A stretch of 64,000 nt of DNA from Croceivirga thetidis (GCF_012272815.1 NZ_JAAWWL010000003.1:129721-193720), one strand, 5' to 3'. Counted from the stretch's first letter, positions 55,082 to 64,000 are shown. Notes: generated by a model from the sequence alone, not told the origin. A program made the numbers and translations.

Positions 55082-55633
55082 TTAGCGTATGAGAACAACT
55101 TCATCATATGTTCTGCACCAATCTAAAATTTGCCCATACCTATCAAATTCGAGATGATAGGTAACATAAAGGTACTGGTGCGTTTCGTAAATATTGACAA
55201 AAATTCTTTCACTACCCCTTATTTCTTTATGTGGAGCTGTAATATGCAATCTAGGATAATTTCCTTCCCCTCTTTTTTTTACTTTAAATTTCTTCTTATC
55301 AAGGTTCGAAAAATCCAATTCAAATCTTTCGGAATCAATCCTTATTTGGCTTTCAACATACTCTTTTAAAGGTTCGAATTGCGCATTGTTTTTCCAATTT
55401 ATCCCCAAACAGCTTGGATTAATAAAAACAAAATAATTCGCTTGAAAATCATGCAAGTAAGGGTAAACTTTTATTTTCTTTTTTGTTGGAAAAGAATCAA
55501 CAAGTTTAGACCTATAAAAATCTAGAGCAATCTGTTCATAGAATGGAAATTCAGTTTGTGAAATTCCAAATCCATATTGAAGTAAGAACGTTAGAAGTAT
55601 TATTTTTTTCAATCTTCTCCGCTTAAAGTTCAA
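55082..55633 (-). CDS. Secreted protein of unknown function (cassette gene)
   Basis: The 183-residue protein has a signal peptide (RLKKIILLTFLLQYGFGISQ). The mature part includes YFVFINPSCLGINWKNN and a C-terminal region RIFVNIYETHQYLYVTYHLE. No family recognised. Flanked by spacers D and E. Confidence 0.6.
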   Translation of the reverse strand: MNFKRRRLKKIILLTFLLQYGFGISQTEFPFYEQIALDFYRSKLVDSFPTKKKIKVYPYLHDFQANYFVFINPSCLGINWKNNAQFEPLKEYVESQIRIDSERFELDFSNLDKKKFKVKKRGEGNYPRLHITAPHKEIRGSERIFVNIYETHQYLYVTYHLEFDRYGQILDWCRTYDEVVLIR

Positions 55634-55841
55634 TCCATAATTTAGTTTATAAAGGTATTGTGAAAAAGGTTTAATGAGTAAACACTAATTCCCGTTTAGT
55701 TTTCGGGCTTTTAAATTACAGTCAACGGTCATGTGTATGATTAGTTGCGGACTTTTCCAACGGAAAATGTCCGCCTGTACCGAAGATAGTTAATTGCAAG
55801 GATTTCCATTTTGGGAAATCCGACCGCAATTAATTATACAC
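55634..55841 (-). repeat. Cassette spacer E: long imperfect palindrome, attC-like
   Basis: GTGTATGATTAGTTGCGG (55733-55750) pairs at 16 of 18 positions with CCGCAATTAATTATACAC (55824-55841). Two inner hairpins lie between (around 55750-55776 and 55799-55822). The core AACGGTCATGTGTATGA starts at 55724. The outer arm overlaps the stop codon of the next gene. Confidence 0.6.
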
Positions 55842-56430
55842 CGTGTTGGCAAACGTTATTTACAAATTTATCGGCTTCGCTTTCTTTCCGTAAGTCAAAA
55901 ACTGTCCCTTGGTACCAGTTTACGGCAATGAAGTCGAATGATTTAGAAAAGTTATGAAGTCCAGATTTTGTTTTATTCTTGATTTCCTCATTTTCAGTGA
56001 AACCTGTCAGCCAAATCCTATTTAAGTGTCCATTATTTTCCTCCAGCAAAACTCCAAATTTTTGGCTACCAAAACCAAAAGGCGGGTCTTCCGATTTTTT
56101 AAGTCCAACGTTTTGATGAACAACCTGAGTTATTGGTGGTAGCCCCGTGGACTTTAAAATTTCTAAAGCTTTTGAAAAGTCCAATTTTCTGTCCGAAACT
56201 TTTACTTTCAATTCCCCAATTTCAGTTATGTCAGAAAATCCAAGTCCGTCCCTGTGTTTTTCTCCAAATTCATTTATTCTCTGTCCTTCTTTTATGGCAA
56301 ATTCCAAATTTTCAGAAGGTACTAACTCAATCATTGCGTAATCATCTTCCCATAAATGAAGTATGTCCGAGTACGGATATGATTTGGATTTCCTTTCGTT
56401 TAAGAATTTTACGATTCTATGTAGAAGCAT
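55834..56430 (-). CDS. Protein of unknown function (first gene of the cassette-like array)
   Basis: The 198-residue cytosolic protein has no recognised domain. It opens MLLHRIVKFLNERKSKSYPY and contains DYAMIELVPSENLEFAI, PPFGFGSQKFGVLLEENN and a final strand-rich part ending NNVCQHGV. The last codons and stop are formed by the palindromic arm of spacer E, as is common for ORFs in integron cassettes. A weak resemblance to immunity-type proteins is not strong enough to call. Confidence 0.6.
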   Translation of the reverse strand: MLLHRIVKFLNERKSKSYPYSDILHLWEDDYAMIELVPSENLEFAIKEGQRINEFGEKHRDGLGFSDITEIGELKVKVSDRKLDFSKALEILKSTGLPPITQVVHQNVGLKKSEDPPFGFGSQKFGVLLEENNGHLNRIWLTGFTENEEIKNKTKSGLHNFSKSFDFIAVNWYQGTVFDLRKESEADKFVNNVCQHGV

Positions 56431-56865
56431 TTAATGTTTGCTAACGAGAGGGCTACGCGCAGTGCGGTCCTGTAATTTTTGGTGTTGTAACGAAGTTACA
56501 TAAAACAAAAAGGACAATTGTGGCCGTGCCAAATTGCGTTTAGCCGGTGATGTGCTGCGTTGATTTCTGCCGTTGCGGCGGTGTTTGCAAATGGGTCCCT
56601 CATCCTACGGTTCTGGCAATTTGGTGTAGCCCTCTCGATGGGGCAGCCTTGCAAAAGGGCGGGAAGGGCGCAGCCGTGTAGCAATTTTGTTCGCCGCAGG
56701 CGAATGCTGCACCATCACATAAATATGTGCAGTTTTGGTTAACTCTCTTAAAACTATGAAAAACTATGGTAAGCCCTATAAAATCTACAAAACGAATTCT
56801 ACCTTATTTAGGTAATTTTTATATAAAAAATATATAATCTCAATGTTTATAGACAAAATACCTGA
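56431..56865. repeat. 435-bp spacer F with a GC-rich element bounded by 12-bp inverted repeats
   Basis: CGAGAGGGCTAC at 56445-56456 is repeated inverted as GTAGCCCTCTCG at 56626-56637. The ~190 bp between are visibly more GC-rich than the flanks. The left end reads GCTAACGAGAGGGCTACG, like the AACGGTCTCGGCTAT core of the other spacers. No ORF in it is convincing; 56638-56865 shows a further short palindrome (ACATAAATATGT) and nothing else. Confidence 0.5.
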
Positions 56866-58329
56866 TTAATTTCGCTTCCGAATCAGCCACAACCCTAAAA
56901 AGGTCAACAATCCATTTAAAGGCAGTAATTCATATCCAAGTTCATAACCTCCTAAAAAGGTCTTGGGTACTACTTGGTCCAAAAGAAAGATTAAAAGAAC
57001 CGATAAGCCCCCAACTACCCAAACATACTTGTCCTTAATCTGATGTTTGGTAAAAATGCCAAAGGCAAAAAGCCCGAGCAATGGGCCATAGGTATAACCG
57101 GCTACAATTAACAAGCTGTCAATCACATTCCTGCTCAATATGTATTTAAAGGCAATGATGACCACAATAAGTACCACACTCATATAGATGTGGGTACGCT
57201 TGCGAATGCGCTTTTGTTCGGCCTCCGGTTTTTGCTCTACATTCAAAAAATCCACACAGAACGAAGTGGTCAATGAGGTCAGAGCGCTATCGGCACTACT
57301 ATAGGCAGCGGCAATCAAGCCCAACATAAAGGTGATGCTCAAGGTGAGTCCTAAGCCGCTGTTCAGGGCAATCTCAGGAAACAATAAATCGGTCTTTGGG
57401 GCACCGTCCATCAGCGGTACGGCAATATCATTTTGTCCAGCATAAATAAAAAGTAAAGCCCCCAATAGCATGAACAAAAAGGTAACCCCAACCAAAACAA
57501 AACTGAAGGAGACCATATTTTTCTGGGCATCCCTCAAATTTTTACAGGTCAAGTTCTTCTGCATCATGTCTTGGTCCAAACCGGTCATACAGATGGTCAC
57601 GAACATGCCCCCAACAAATGATTTGATAAAGTGGTTGCGCGCCAAAAAATCATCAGTATATAAAAACTTGCTGTACTGTTTCAGCTCATCCGACGCCAAG
57701 AACTCGCCAAAGCTCCAGTTCAATTCTCGATTGATGAATATGATGGATAGGATAACCGCCAAAATCATAAAGGTGGTCTGCAAGGTGTCCGTCCATACAA
57801 TGGTCTTTATACCCCCACGGTTGGTGTAAATCCATATCAATAAAATTGAAATGACCACTGTTATTTCAAAGGGTATTCCAAAATCATCAAATACAAATTG
57901 TTGCAATACAATGGCTACCAAAAACAGTCGAAAAGCCGCGCCCAAAACCCGCGAGACAAAAAAGAAAAAGGCACCGGTCTTGTGACTGGTCGGCCCAAAA
58001 CGTTCCTTTAAATATTCATAGATAGAGGTAAGGTTCAACCGATAGTAAATGGGCAAGAGTACAAAAGCCACCACAAAATAGCCAAATAAGTACCCCAGCA
58101 CCACCTGCATATAACTGAATTCAGATGCTTCAACCCAACCGGGTACCGAGATAAAGGTCACCCCAGAAAGCGAAGCGCCCACCATACCAAAGGCCACCAA
58201 ATACCAAGGTGATTGTTTCCCGGCCTTAAAGAAATCGGCATTGGAGTCGTTTTTACCCGTGAAATAGCTGATGAGCAACAAGACCAAAAAATAAGCTGCA
58301 ATCAGCAGAAGTATCTGAAGGGCGGACAT
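56866..58329 (-). CDS. Sodium:solute symporter (SSS family)
   Basis: The ~487-residue protein has 13 or so membrane helices with the SSS-family landmarks [35 protein letters not shown] (sodium-site region) and [15 protein letters not shown]. Such carriers take up sugars, amino acids, sialic acids or similar with Na+. The ATG at 58329 is chosen; the longer frame to 58392 would run up to the recR start and lacks conserved residues. The substrate cannot be told from the sequence. Confidence 0.9.
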   Translation of the reverse strand: MSALQILLLIAAYFLVLLLISYFTGKNDSNADFFKAGKQSPWYLVAFGMVGASLSGVTFISVPGWVEASEFSYMQVVLGYLFGYFVVAFVLLPIYYRLNLTSIYEYLKERFGPTSHKTGAFFFFVSRVLGAAFRLFLVAIVLQQFVFDDFGIPFEITVVISILLIWIYTNRGGIKTIVWTDTLQTTFMILAVILSIIFINRELNWSFGEFLASDELKQYSKFLYTDDFLARNHFIKSFVGGMFVTICMTGLDQDMMQKNLTCKNLRDAQKNMVSFSFVLVGVTFLFMLLGALLFIYAGQNDIAVPLMDGAPKTDLLFPEIALNSGLGLTLSITFMLGLIAAAYSSADSALTSLTTSFCVDFLNVEQKPEAEQKRIRKRTHIYMSVVLIVVIIAFKYILSRNVIDSLLIVAGYTYGPLLGLFAFGIFTKHQIKDKYVWVVGGLSVLLIFLLDQVVPKTFLGGYELGYELLPLNGLLTFLGLWLIRKRN

Positions 58330-58392
58330 AAAAGGTATTTGAAGTGCAAAATACGAAATCAATTTCCAGAAGATTAATCGTAATTTTACCAC

Positions 58393-59013
58393 ATGGAATT
58401 TTCATCAAAATTTCTTGAAAATGCGGTCTACGAGGTTTCGCAATTACCGGGCATCGGTAAGCGCACGGCCTTGCGTTTAGTGTTGCACCTACTTAAGCAA
58501 CCGGAGCGCCAGACCGAAGAGCTGACGACCGCACTGACTAACCTTCGTACCCAAATAAGTTATTGTAACAACTGTCATAACATTTCAGATACTGAAATTT
58601 GCGAAATCTGTGCCAACCCAAAGCGCAACAAAAGCATTATCTGTATTGTAGAAGATATTCGCGATGTCATGGCCATTGAGAGTACCTCGCAGTACCAAGG
58701 GCTTTACCATGTACTAGGTGGTAAAATTTCACCTATGGAAGGGGTAGGGCCCCAAGATTTGAACATCAGCTCACTGGTGCAAAAATTAAAGGCTGGGGGT
58801 ATCGAAGAATTGATTTTTGCGCTGAGTTCAACCATGGAGGGCGATACCACCAACTTTTACATTTACAAGCAATTGGAGGGTATTGAAATTAAAACCTCGA
58901 CCATTGCCCGCGGTATTTCGGTAGGGGATGAGTTGGAATATGCCGATGAGGTCACCCTTGGCCGCAGTATCTTAAATCGGGTTCCCTTTGAGAACTCCAT
59001 TAAGGCGAATTGA
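58393..59013 (+). CDS. recR: Recombination protein RecR
   Basis: The 206-residue protein acts with RecO/RecF in loading RecA at gaps. Seen here: an N-terminal helix-hairpin-helix ([17 protein letters not shown]), a C4 zinc finger (YCNNCHN...CEICANPKR), and a Toprim domain ([35 protein letters not shown]). Length matches the family. It is divergent from the symporter gene. Confidence 0.96.
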   Translation: MEFSSKFLENAVYEVSQLPGIGKRTALRLVLHLLKQPERQTEELTTALTNLRTQISYCNNCHNISDTEICEICANPKRNKSIICIVEDIRDVMAIESTSQYQGLYHVLGGKISPMEGVGPQDLNISSLVQKLKAGGIEELIFALSSTMEGDTTNFYIYKQLEGIEIKTSTIARGISVGDELEYADEVTLGRSILNRVPFENSIKAN

Positions 59014-59057
59014 TGCATTTCAATACAATAAAATCAATAAAAAGACGATAGAATTAT

Positions 59058-59065
59058 TATTTTTG
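59058..59065 (+). promoter_or_regulatory. Possible -7 element (TATTTTTG) before the E2 gene
   Basis: TATTTTTG matches the Bacteroidota -7 consensus 37 bp before the ATG at 59103; no -33 TTG at 19-21 bp was found. Confidence 0.3.
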
Positions 59066-59102
59066 CAAAAAAATAGGCCGAATCAACGAACAGATTAAGA
59101 AT

Positions 59103-60491
59103 ATGTCAAAATTCGAATTGAAGTTACCGCAGATGGGAGAAAGTGTTGCAGAAGCGACATTGACGACTTGGCTCAAAGAAGTGGGAGATACCATTGATTT
59201 GGATGAGCCGGTATTTGAGATTGCCACCGATAAGGTAGATTCTGAAGTGCCCAGTGAGGTAGAAGGCAAATTGCTTGAAAAGCGATTTGAAGTTGACGAT
59301 GTAATTCAAGTTGGTGAGGTAGTAGCCGTTATAGAAATTGAAGGTGGGGCATCAGAGTCTGCCGTTGCAGCCGAACCAGTGCCAGTTGAAGAAGTGGTAA
59401 CCGAGCACGTTGAGGCTGTTGAAGAGCGCGTGAGTGCCGCTATCGAAACGGTTGCCGTTGAAAGCACCGATTTTTCGAATTCGGACCGTTTTTATTCGCC
59501 TTTGGTTAAAAACATCGCCAAAGAAGAAGGTATTTCATTGGCAGAACTTGATGGTATCGCGGGTACCGGCGCTGAGGGTCGTGTGACCAAAAACGATATT
59601 CTAGCCTATGTGGCAAATAGGGGAGGCCAGACCCAAGTTACTGGGAACACTGTGAAACAGGTACCTCCGACAGCACCGACAATCGAGGAGTCAGCACCAG
59701 CTACAGCCCCAGCTGTTAAATCTGAGATTGCGACTAGACCGGCGAACAGTCAACCTGCCGCACCCCCAGTTGAGATCAAAGACGGTGATGAAATTATTCC
59801 ATTGAGCCGAATGGGCAAACTCATTGCCAAGCACATGACCGATAGTATTTCAACATCGGCTCATGTACAGAGCTTTGTTGAGGTCGATGTCACCAATTTG
59901 GTGAACTGGCGTAATAAGGTCAAAAAGAAATTCGAGGAGCGTGAAGGCGAAAAATTGACCTTCACCCCAATATTTATGGAGGCCGTAGCCCTGGCCTTGA
60001 AGAAGTTTCCGATGATGAACATTTCGGTTGATGGGGATAATGTTATCAAGAAAAAGAACATCAATATTGGTATGGCAGCAGCATTGCCCGACGGAAACTT
60101 AATTGTTCCGGTTATCAAAAATGCCGACCGATTGAACTTGGTGGGTATGGCGAAGACCGTGAACGACCTGGCCAATCGTGCGCGTAATAATGCGTTGAAA
60201 CCAGACGAAATAAAAGAAGGTACCTATACGGTGACCAATGTGGGCACCTTTGGTAGTGTTTTTGGTACGCCCATCATCAACCAACCCCAAGTCGGTATTC
60301 TGGCTTTGGGGGCCATTCGTAAACTACCTGCGGTGATTGAAACCCCTGATGGTGATTTTGTTGGCGTGCGTAGTAAAATGTTCCTTTCACACAGTTATGA
60401 CCATAGGGTGGTCAATGGGGCATTGGGCGGTATGTTCGTTAAAGCGGTCGCCGATTATCTGGAAGATTGGGATTCCAATCGCGAAATCTAA
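59103..60491 (+). CDS. 2-oxoacid dehydrogenase E2 (dihydrolipoamide acyltransferase)
   Basis: The 462-residue protein is the E2 core of a 2-oxoacid dehydrogenase complex. Domains: lipoyl domain (1-80; lipoylated Lys in EIATDKVDSEV), an Ala/Pro/Glu-rich linker, peripheral subunit-binding domain (about 135-170; YSPLVKNIAKEEGISLAEL, GTGAEGRVTKNDI), a second linker, and the catalytic domain (about 230-462) with the active-site His in SYDHRVVNG. The type (branched-chain, pyruvate or oxoglutarate) is unsettled; branched-chain is common for lone E2 genes in Flavobacteriia. No E1 or E3 gene is adjacent. Confidence 0.9.
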   Translation: MSKFELKLPQMGESVAEATLTTWLKEVGDTIDLDEPVFEIATDKVDSEVPSEVEGKLLEKRFEVDDVIQVGEVVAVIEIEGGASESAVAAEPVPVEEVVTEHVEAVEERVSAAIETVAVESTDFSNSDRFYSPLVKNIAKEEGISLAELDGIAGTGAEGRVTKNDILAYVANRGGQTQVTGNTVKQVPPTAPTIEESAPATAPAVKSEIATRPANSQPAAPPVEIKDGDEIIPLSRMGKLIAKHMTDSISTSAHVQSFVEVDVTNLVNWRNKVKKKFEEREGEKLTFTPIFMEAVALALKKFPMMNISVDGDNVIKKKNINIGMAAALPDGNLIVPVIKNADRLNLVGMAKTVNDLANRARNNALKPDEIKEGTYTVTNVGTFGSVFGTPIINQPQVGILALGAIRKLPAVIETPDGDFVGVRSKMFLSHSYDHRVVNGALGGMFVKAVADYLEDWDSNREI

Positions 60492-60548
60492 ATCAGTTTC
60501 AAATAGTTTAGCCTGGGCTCACTACCTTAGAAGGTAAAATTTAAAGTG

Positions 60549-61331
60549 ATGTCCGTAATCCGTTTTTTCACCTTAGCTGTATTTGCACTTTTTACTTTCC
60601 ATTTAACTGCACAGGATTTTGATTTATTCGAAAAGAAAAAATTCGTGTCCGACGATGGAGAACTACCGTATCGCATCTTATTACCAAAAGATTTTGACAG
60701 TTCCAAAAAGTATCCACTGCTACTGTTTTTACATGGTGCTGGTGAGCGGGGCAATGACAACGAATCACAATTGAAGCACGGAGCGGAGTTGTTTCTACGG
60801 GACTCCATCCGACAAAAATATCCTGCCATTGTTGTATTTCCGCAATGTGCTACCAATAGTTCTTGGGCAAGAATCGGTTTTAGCAATACTGGTGGTCAAA
60901 ACCAATTTGTGTTTTACGAGCGGGCCAAACCCACCGCTGAAATGGTTTTGTTGGAAGGTCTATTGGACGAGCTTTCAAAAACCTTTAAGATAAGTCGAAA
61001 CCAACGGTATGTTGGAGGGCTTTCTATGGGTGGTTTCGGCACCTTTGAATTGGTCAACCGAAATCCAAAACTATTTGCTGCGGCCTTTCCCATTTGTGGT
61101 GGGGCGAATCCAAAAATTGCGCCTAGACTTAAAAAGCTGGATTGGTGGGTCTTTCATGGGGATGCCGATGATATCGTTCCCCCAAAATACTCTTCGCAAA
61201 TGGTGGATGCCTTGAAAAAAGTGAATGCCAGGGTTACCTATAATCTGTATCCAGAAGTCAAACATAATAGCTGGGATTACGCCTTTAAAGAACCAGAATT
61301 GTTACCTTGGCTGTTTTCTAAAGCACGATAG
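60549..61331 (+). CDS. Secreted alpha/beta-hydrolase (PHB depolymerase/esterase-like)
   Basis: The ~260-residue protein has a signal peptide (FHLTAQ). The fold shows LLLFLHGAGERGNDNESQL (oxyanion part), nucleophile elbow GGLSMGGFGTFEL (Ser ~162), Asp in FHGDADDIVP and His in EVKHNSWDYAF, typical of esterase/phospholipase-type or prolyl-oligopeptidase-like enzymes of Bacteroidota. ATG at 60549 is preferred over the GTG three bases before. It is followed by the exonuclease gene after 5 bp. Confidence 0.87.
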   Translation: MSVIRFFTLAVFALFTFHLTAQDFDLFEKKKFVSDDGELPYRILLPKDFDSSKKYPLLLFLHGAGERGNDNESQLKHGAELFLRDSIRQKYPAIVVFPQCATNSSWARIGFSNTGGQNQFVFYERAKPTAEMVLLEGLLDELSKTFKISRNQRYVGGLSMGGFGTFELVNRNPKLFAAAFPICGGANPKIAPRLKKLDWWVFHGDADDIVPPKYSSQMVDALKKVNARVTYNLYPEVKHNSWDYAFKEPELLPWLFSKAR

Positions 61332-61336
61332 TATTT

Positions 61337-62113
61337 ATGCAGCTGAACCTCACCAAACCCATTTGTTTTTTTGATTTGGAAACAACGGGAACCAATGTGG
61401 CGAAAGACCGAATTGTTGAGATATCAATTTTAAAAATTTTCCCAAACGGTAATAAGGAAAGTAAGACCTGGTTGGTCAATCCTGAAATGCCGATTCCAGA
61501 CGATGTGGTGGCCGTTCATGGCATTTCTAACGAGCGCGTTGCCAATGAGCCAACCTTTAAAGAGCTTTCCAAAGAAATCTATCAGATGATTCGAGACAGT
61601 GATTTGGCGGGTTTTAATTCCGATAGGTTCGACATACCACTTTTGGCCGAAGAAATGCTACGCGCCGAAGTTGATTTTGATATGAAAAGTATGGTATCTG
61701 TAGATGTGCAGACCATATTCCATAAAATGGAAAAACGTACCCTCGGTGCCGCCTACCAATTCTATTGTGACAAAAATCTTGATGATGCTCATAGTGCGGA
61801 GGCGGATACCAATGCTACTTATGAAGTGCTCCTCGCGCAATTGGAGCGTTATCCTGAACTGGAAAATAACGTTAAAAAACTGTCGGAGTTTACAACCCGA
61901 AAACAATCACTTGATTTTGCCGGTTTTATAGCTAAGAACAAAGAAGGGGAACCCATCTTTAGTTTTGGTAAGCACAAGGGTAAAAAGGTTGATGAGGTAC
62001 TTGAAAAAGAACCGGGTTATTTTGGTTGGATTTTGAATGCCGATTTTCCGTTGTACACCAAAAAAGTATTGACACAATTAAAGCTTAACAAGCTGAACAA
62101 TAAGCTGTCATAA
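61337..62113 (+). CDS. DEDDh 3'-5' exonuclease (DnaQ-like)
   Basis: The 258-residue protein has Exo I (FFDLETTGTN, Asp and Glu), Exo II (AGFNSDRFDIPLL) and Exo III (HSAEADTNATYEV) motifs of DEDDh exonucleases. The C terminus has a separate small module (FSFGKHKGKKVDEVL, PGYFGWILNADFP) of the DUF3820 type, found fused to or beside exonucleases. Role in repair or proofreading is inferred. It starts five bases after the esterase gene. Confidence 0.9.
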   Translation: MQLNLTKPICFFDLETTGTNVAKDRIVEISILKIFPNGNKESKTWLVNPEMPIPDDVVAVHGISNERVANEPTFKELSKEIYQMIRDSDLAGFNSDRFDIPLLAEEMLRAEVDFDMKSMVSVDVQTIFHKMEKRTLGAAYQFYCDKNLDDAHSAEADTNATYEVLLAQLERYPELENNVKKLSEFTTRKQSLDFAGFIAKNKEGEPIFSFGKHKGKKVDEVLEKEPGYFGWILNADFPLYTKKVLTQLKLNKLNNKLS

Positions 62114-62199
62114 ACTCTTGTTAAACATTTAGTTAGTTGCAAAATTCAATCGAATTTTGCAGTCGTTTTTTTCCACATACAAACATTCTTTTACCATTT

Positions 62200-62811
62200 A
62201 TGAAATTAATTTGCATCGGTCGCAACTACGCTGCGCATATAGATGAACTTGAAAATGAACGACCTTCAGAACCTGTGGTTTTTATTAAACCGGATTCTGC
62301 CATTTTACCAAAGGAACAGGACTTTTACATTCCTGAGTTTTCCAACGAGGTTCATTATGAGGTCGAGCTCTTGGTAAAAATCAAAAAAGTAGGGAAGCAT
62401 ATTGATAAAAAATTTGCCCACAAATATTACGATGAAATCGGATTGGGCATTGATTTTACAGCTAGGGACCTGCAATCGGAACTAAAGTCAAAAGGGCTTC
62501 CATGGGAAAAAGCGAAAGGATTTGATGGAGCAGCTGTAATTGGTGACTGGATTAGTAAGGATAATTATAATAATTTACATAATTTAGGGTTTTCCTTGTT
62601 AAAGAATGGGGTTTTGGTCCAAAATGGGAACACAAACCTCATGTTATGGGGCATTGACGAACTCATATCTTATGTTTCTAAATTTTTTATGTTGAAAAAA
62701 GGAGACATAATCTTTACGGGAACCCCCGCAGGTGTTGGTAAAGTTGAACGAAATGACTACCTTCAAGGGGCTATTGAGGGTAAGGAATTTTTTGCAATAA
62801 ATGTAAGATAA
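62200..62811 (+). CDS. Fumarylacetoacetate hydrolase family protein
   Basis: The 203-residue protein is a compact FAH-fold enzyme: CIGRNYAAHIDELEN, PVVFIKPDSAILP, EVHYEVELLVKI (metal Glu), GIGIDFTARDLQ-like GLGIDFTARDLQ, and IIFTGTPAGVGKV. Short bacterial members are acylpyruvate hydrolases or oxaloacetate decarboxylases (FAHD1-like). The ATG at 62200 matches the family start; the 21 upstream codons would be an unconserved extension. It overlaps the Hpt gene by one base (TAATG). Confidence 0.9.
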   Translation: MKLICIGRNYAAHIDELENERPSEPVVFIKPDSAILPKEQDFYIPEFSNEVHYEVELLVKIKKVGKHIDKKFAHKYYDEIGLGIDFTARDLQSELKSKGLPWEKAKGFDGAAVIGDWISKDNYNNLHNLGFSLLKNGVLVQNGNTNLMLWGIDELISYVSKFFMLKKGDIIFTGTPAGVGKVERNDYLQGAIEGKEFFAINVR

Positions 62812-63152
62812 TGATATATAGTCTGGATAAGATTAATGAAATGGCTGAGGGCGACGAGGATTTTGTCCATTCAGTAATCTCTGTTTTTTTAGAAGAAGTG
62901 CCTGCAGACCTTGAGGCATTGGAGAAGGAAATTGAGGCGAAGAACCACGAACAAATCTATAAGTTGGCCCATAAAATAAAACCCAATGTTGACCTGTTGG
63001 GTATGGAAGCAACCCGTGCCAATGCCCTAGATATTGAGACCATGGGTAAAAATATGGCCAATATGGATCAAATTGAAAGTAAGTTCCCCCAACTTAAGAA
63101 AGACATTTTGCAAGTAATCACAGAGTTGCAAAACGACTTCCACCTTCAATAA
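62811..63152 (+). CDS. Hpt (histidine phosphotransfer) domain protein
   Basis: The 113-residue protein is a single Hpt four-helix bundle: the phospho-accepting His54 lies in YKLAHKIKPNVDLLGM. It relays phosphate between response regulator domains; no histidine kinase or regulator gene is adjacent, so its partners are elsewhere. The start overlaps the FAH gene stop. Confidence 0.87.
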   Translation: MIYSLDKINEMAEGDEDFVHSVISVFLEEVPADLEALEKEIEAKNHEQIYKLAHKIKPNVDLLGMEATRANALDIETMGKNMANMDQIESKFPQLKKDILQVITELQNDFHLQ

Positions 63153-63215
63153 TTACCGTATTGGCCTCTAACCTCAAAGTTAAGGCAATCGGTATATTTA
63201 CGCTAAACTTTTAGA

Positions 63216-64000
63216 TGAAAGCAGAGATAATCACTATCGGTGACGAGATTCTTATTGGTCAAATTATAGATTCCAACTCCGCGTACATCGCAAAGGAATT
63301 CAATAAGATAGGTGTTTCCGTTTACCAGATTACTTCGGTACAAGACGAGCGGCAGCATATTTTAGATAGTTTGGCAATCGCAAACGCGCGTAGCCAAGTG
63401 GTAATTCTTACTGGTGGTCTTGGTCCAACCAAAGATGATATTACCAAACACACCTTGTGCGAATACTTTGAAGATACTTTAATTCAAAATGACCAAGTGC
63501 TCGCACACATCGAAATGCTATTCAAAAAATATATCAGTACCCCAATTTCGGAATTGAACCGGCGCCAAGCCTTAATACCATCAAAGGCTGTGGCCTTGCA
63601 CAATGAGTTTGGCACTGCCCCTGGTATTTGGATGGAAAGGAATGGAACCGTTTTCGTTTCGCTGCCTGGGGTACCCTATGAAATGAGGGGGTTGATACAA
63701 AATGGTGTTCTGCCCAGGATTATTGAGAAATTCGAGCGGCCCTATATCATTCACAAAACATTGATGACCTATGGGTTAGGGGAAAGTGCGATTGCAGAAA
63801 TTATTGAAGATTGGGAGGACAACCTTCCCGAAGAAATCAAATTGGCCTATTTGCCAAATTTGGGTAGGGTAAGGTTACGTCTAACCGCAAAAGGAACGGA
63901 TGAGGACCGATTAAAACGTCTTCTTGAACAAGAAGTCCAAAAATTACATCCCCTTATTGGTGATATACTTTACGGAGAGGAAGAGGACGAAAGTATTGAA
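63216..64000 (+). CDS. cinA: CinA family protein (3' partial)
   Basis: From an ATG at 63216 the frame is open to the window end (261 codons visible). It has [37 protein letters not shown] and [14 protein letters not shown], the N-terminal MoaB/MogA-like (COG1058) domain of CinA, which in characterised members has NMN deamidase and ADP-ribose pyrophosphatase activity. The C-terminal deamidase domain is beyond the window. Confidence 0.93.

Noticed and set aside
56133-56444. Plus-strand 103-aa ORF over the first cassette gene
   Set aside because: The minus-strand ORF is longer, co-directional with its neighbours, and ends in the spacer arm as expected.
56496-56684. Minus-strand 62-aa ORF in the GC-rich element
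   Set aside because: Crosses the inverted-repeat boundary and has no conserved features; more likely non-coding mobile sequence.
52378-56865. Interpretation of the cassette genes as a defence island or a toxin-antitoxin cluster
   Set aside because: Only one SUKH-like immunity protein is recognisable; no nuclease, ATPase, helicase or toxin domain was seen in the other genes.
58330-58392. N-terminal extension of the symporter up to the recR start
   Set aside because: The added 21 residues are not family-like and would consume the whole divergent promoter region.
1-64000. tRNA, rRNA, transposase or phage integrase genes
   Set aside because: I looked for cloverleaf-bearing gaps and for DDE or tyrosine-recombinase motifs in the larger ORFs and found none I could support.

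Overview
The window is an AT-rich bacterial chromosome segment that looks like a (probably marine) member of the Flavobacteriaceae, phylum Bacteroidota. The support is several gliding/type IX secretion (T9SS) family proteins (two type B C-terminal sorting domains, two PorP/SprF-like proteins, one PorE/SprD-like OmpA protein), families largely confined to this phylum (DUF5916, DUF6090, TIGR03643), signal peptides ending in -GQ or -SQ, and promoters of the TTTG/TAnnTTTG type. The species cannot be told from the sequence. No rRNA, tRNA, CRISPR array, transposase or integrase was recognised.

Region 1 (1-19.9 kb) is a one-directional cell-surface locus. A TSP3-repeat protein with a T9SS type B domain (5' end outside the window) is followed by a PorP/SprF protein and a PorE-like OmpA protein. 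Next come a 1428-residue Calx-beta/CUB/beta-helix protein and a 2659-residue collagen-like protein holding 26 copies of an identical 25-residue non-collagen motif. The block closes with a second TSP3/type B protein and its own PorP/SprF partner. The paralogous cargo/translocon-partner pairs bracket the two giant proteins.

Region 2 (20-48 kb) is mixed core and accessory metabolism: idi, a PTPS-family enzyme and manA; small lipoproteins; a DUF819 permease; tandem DUF5916 outer-membrane-like proteins; a tight five-gene operon (SPFH protein, PH-like membrane protein, DUF4177, alpha/beta hydrolase, ribbon-helix-helix protein); an S1/P1 nuclease; AlkB next to an AraC regulator; a MOSC protein; an ECF sigma factor with a putative anti-sigma partner; three tandem paralogous membrane proteins of unknown function; htpG; a KAS III enzyme; a CoA-binding protein and an S41 protease.

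Region 3 (48-57 kb) is accessory and rich in unknowns on the minus strand, including a membrane-anchored LAS-type metallopeptidase candidate. From 52.4 to 56.8 kb, six short orphan genes in one direction (one SUKH-like immunity protein) are separated by spacers that share an AACGGTCTCGGCTAT-like core and imperfect palindromes. This resembles an integron cassette array without an integrase.

Region 4 (57-64 kb) returns to housekeeping genes: a sodium:solute symporter, recR, a 2-oxoacid dehydrogenase E2, a secreted esterase, a DEDDh exonuclease, an FAH-family enzyme, an Hpt protein, and cinA cut off by the window end.

The best candidates for something undescribed are the collagen-like/T9SS surface locus, the attC-like cassette array, and the three-paralogue membrane protein cluster.
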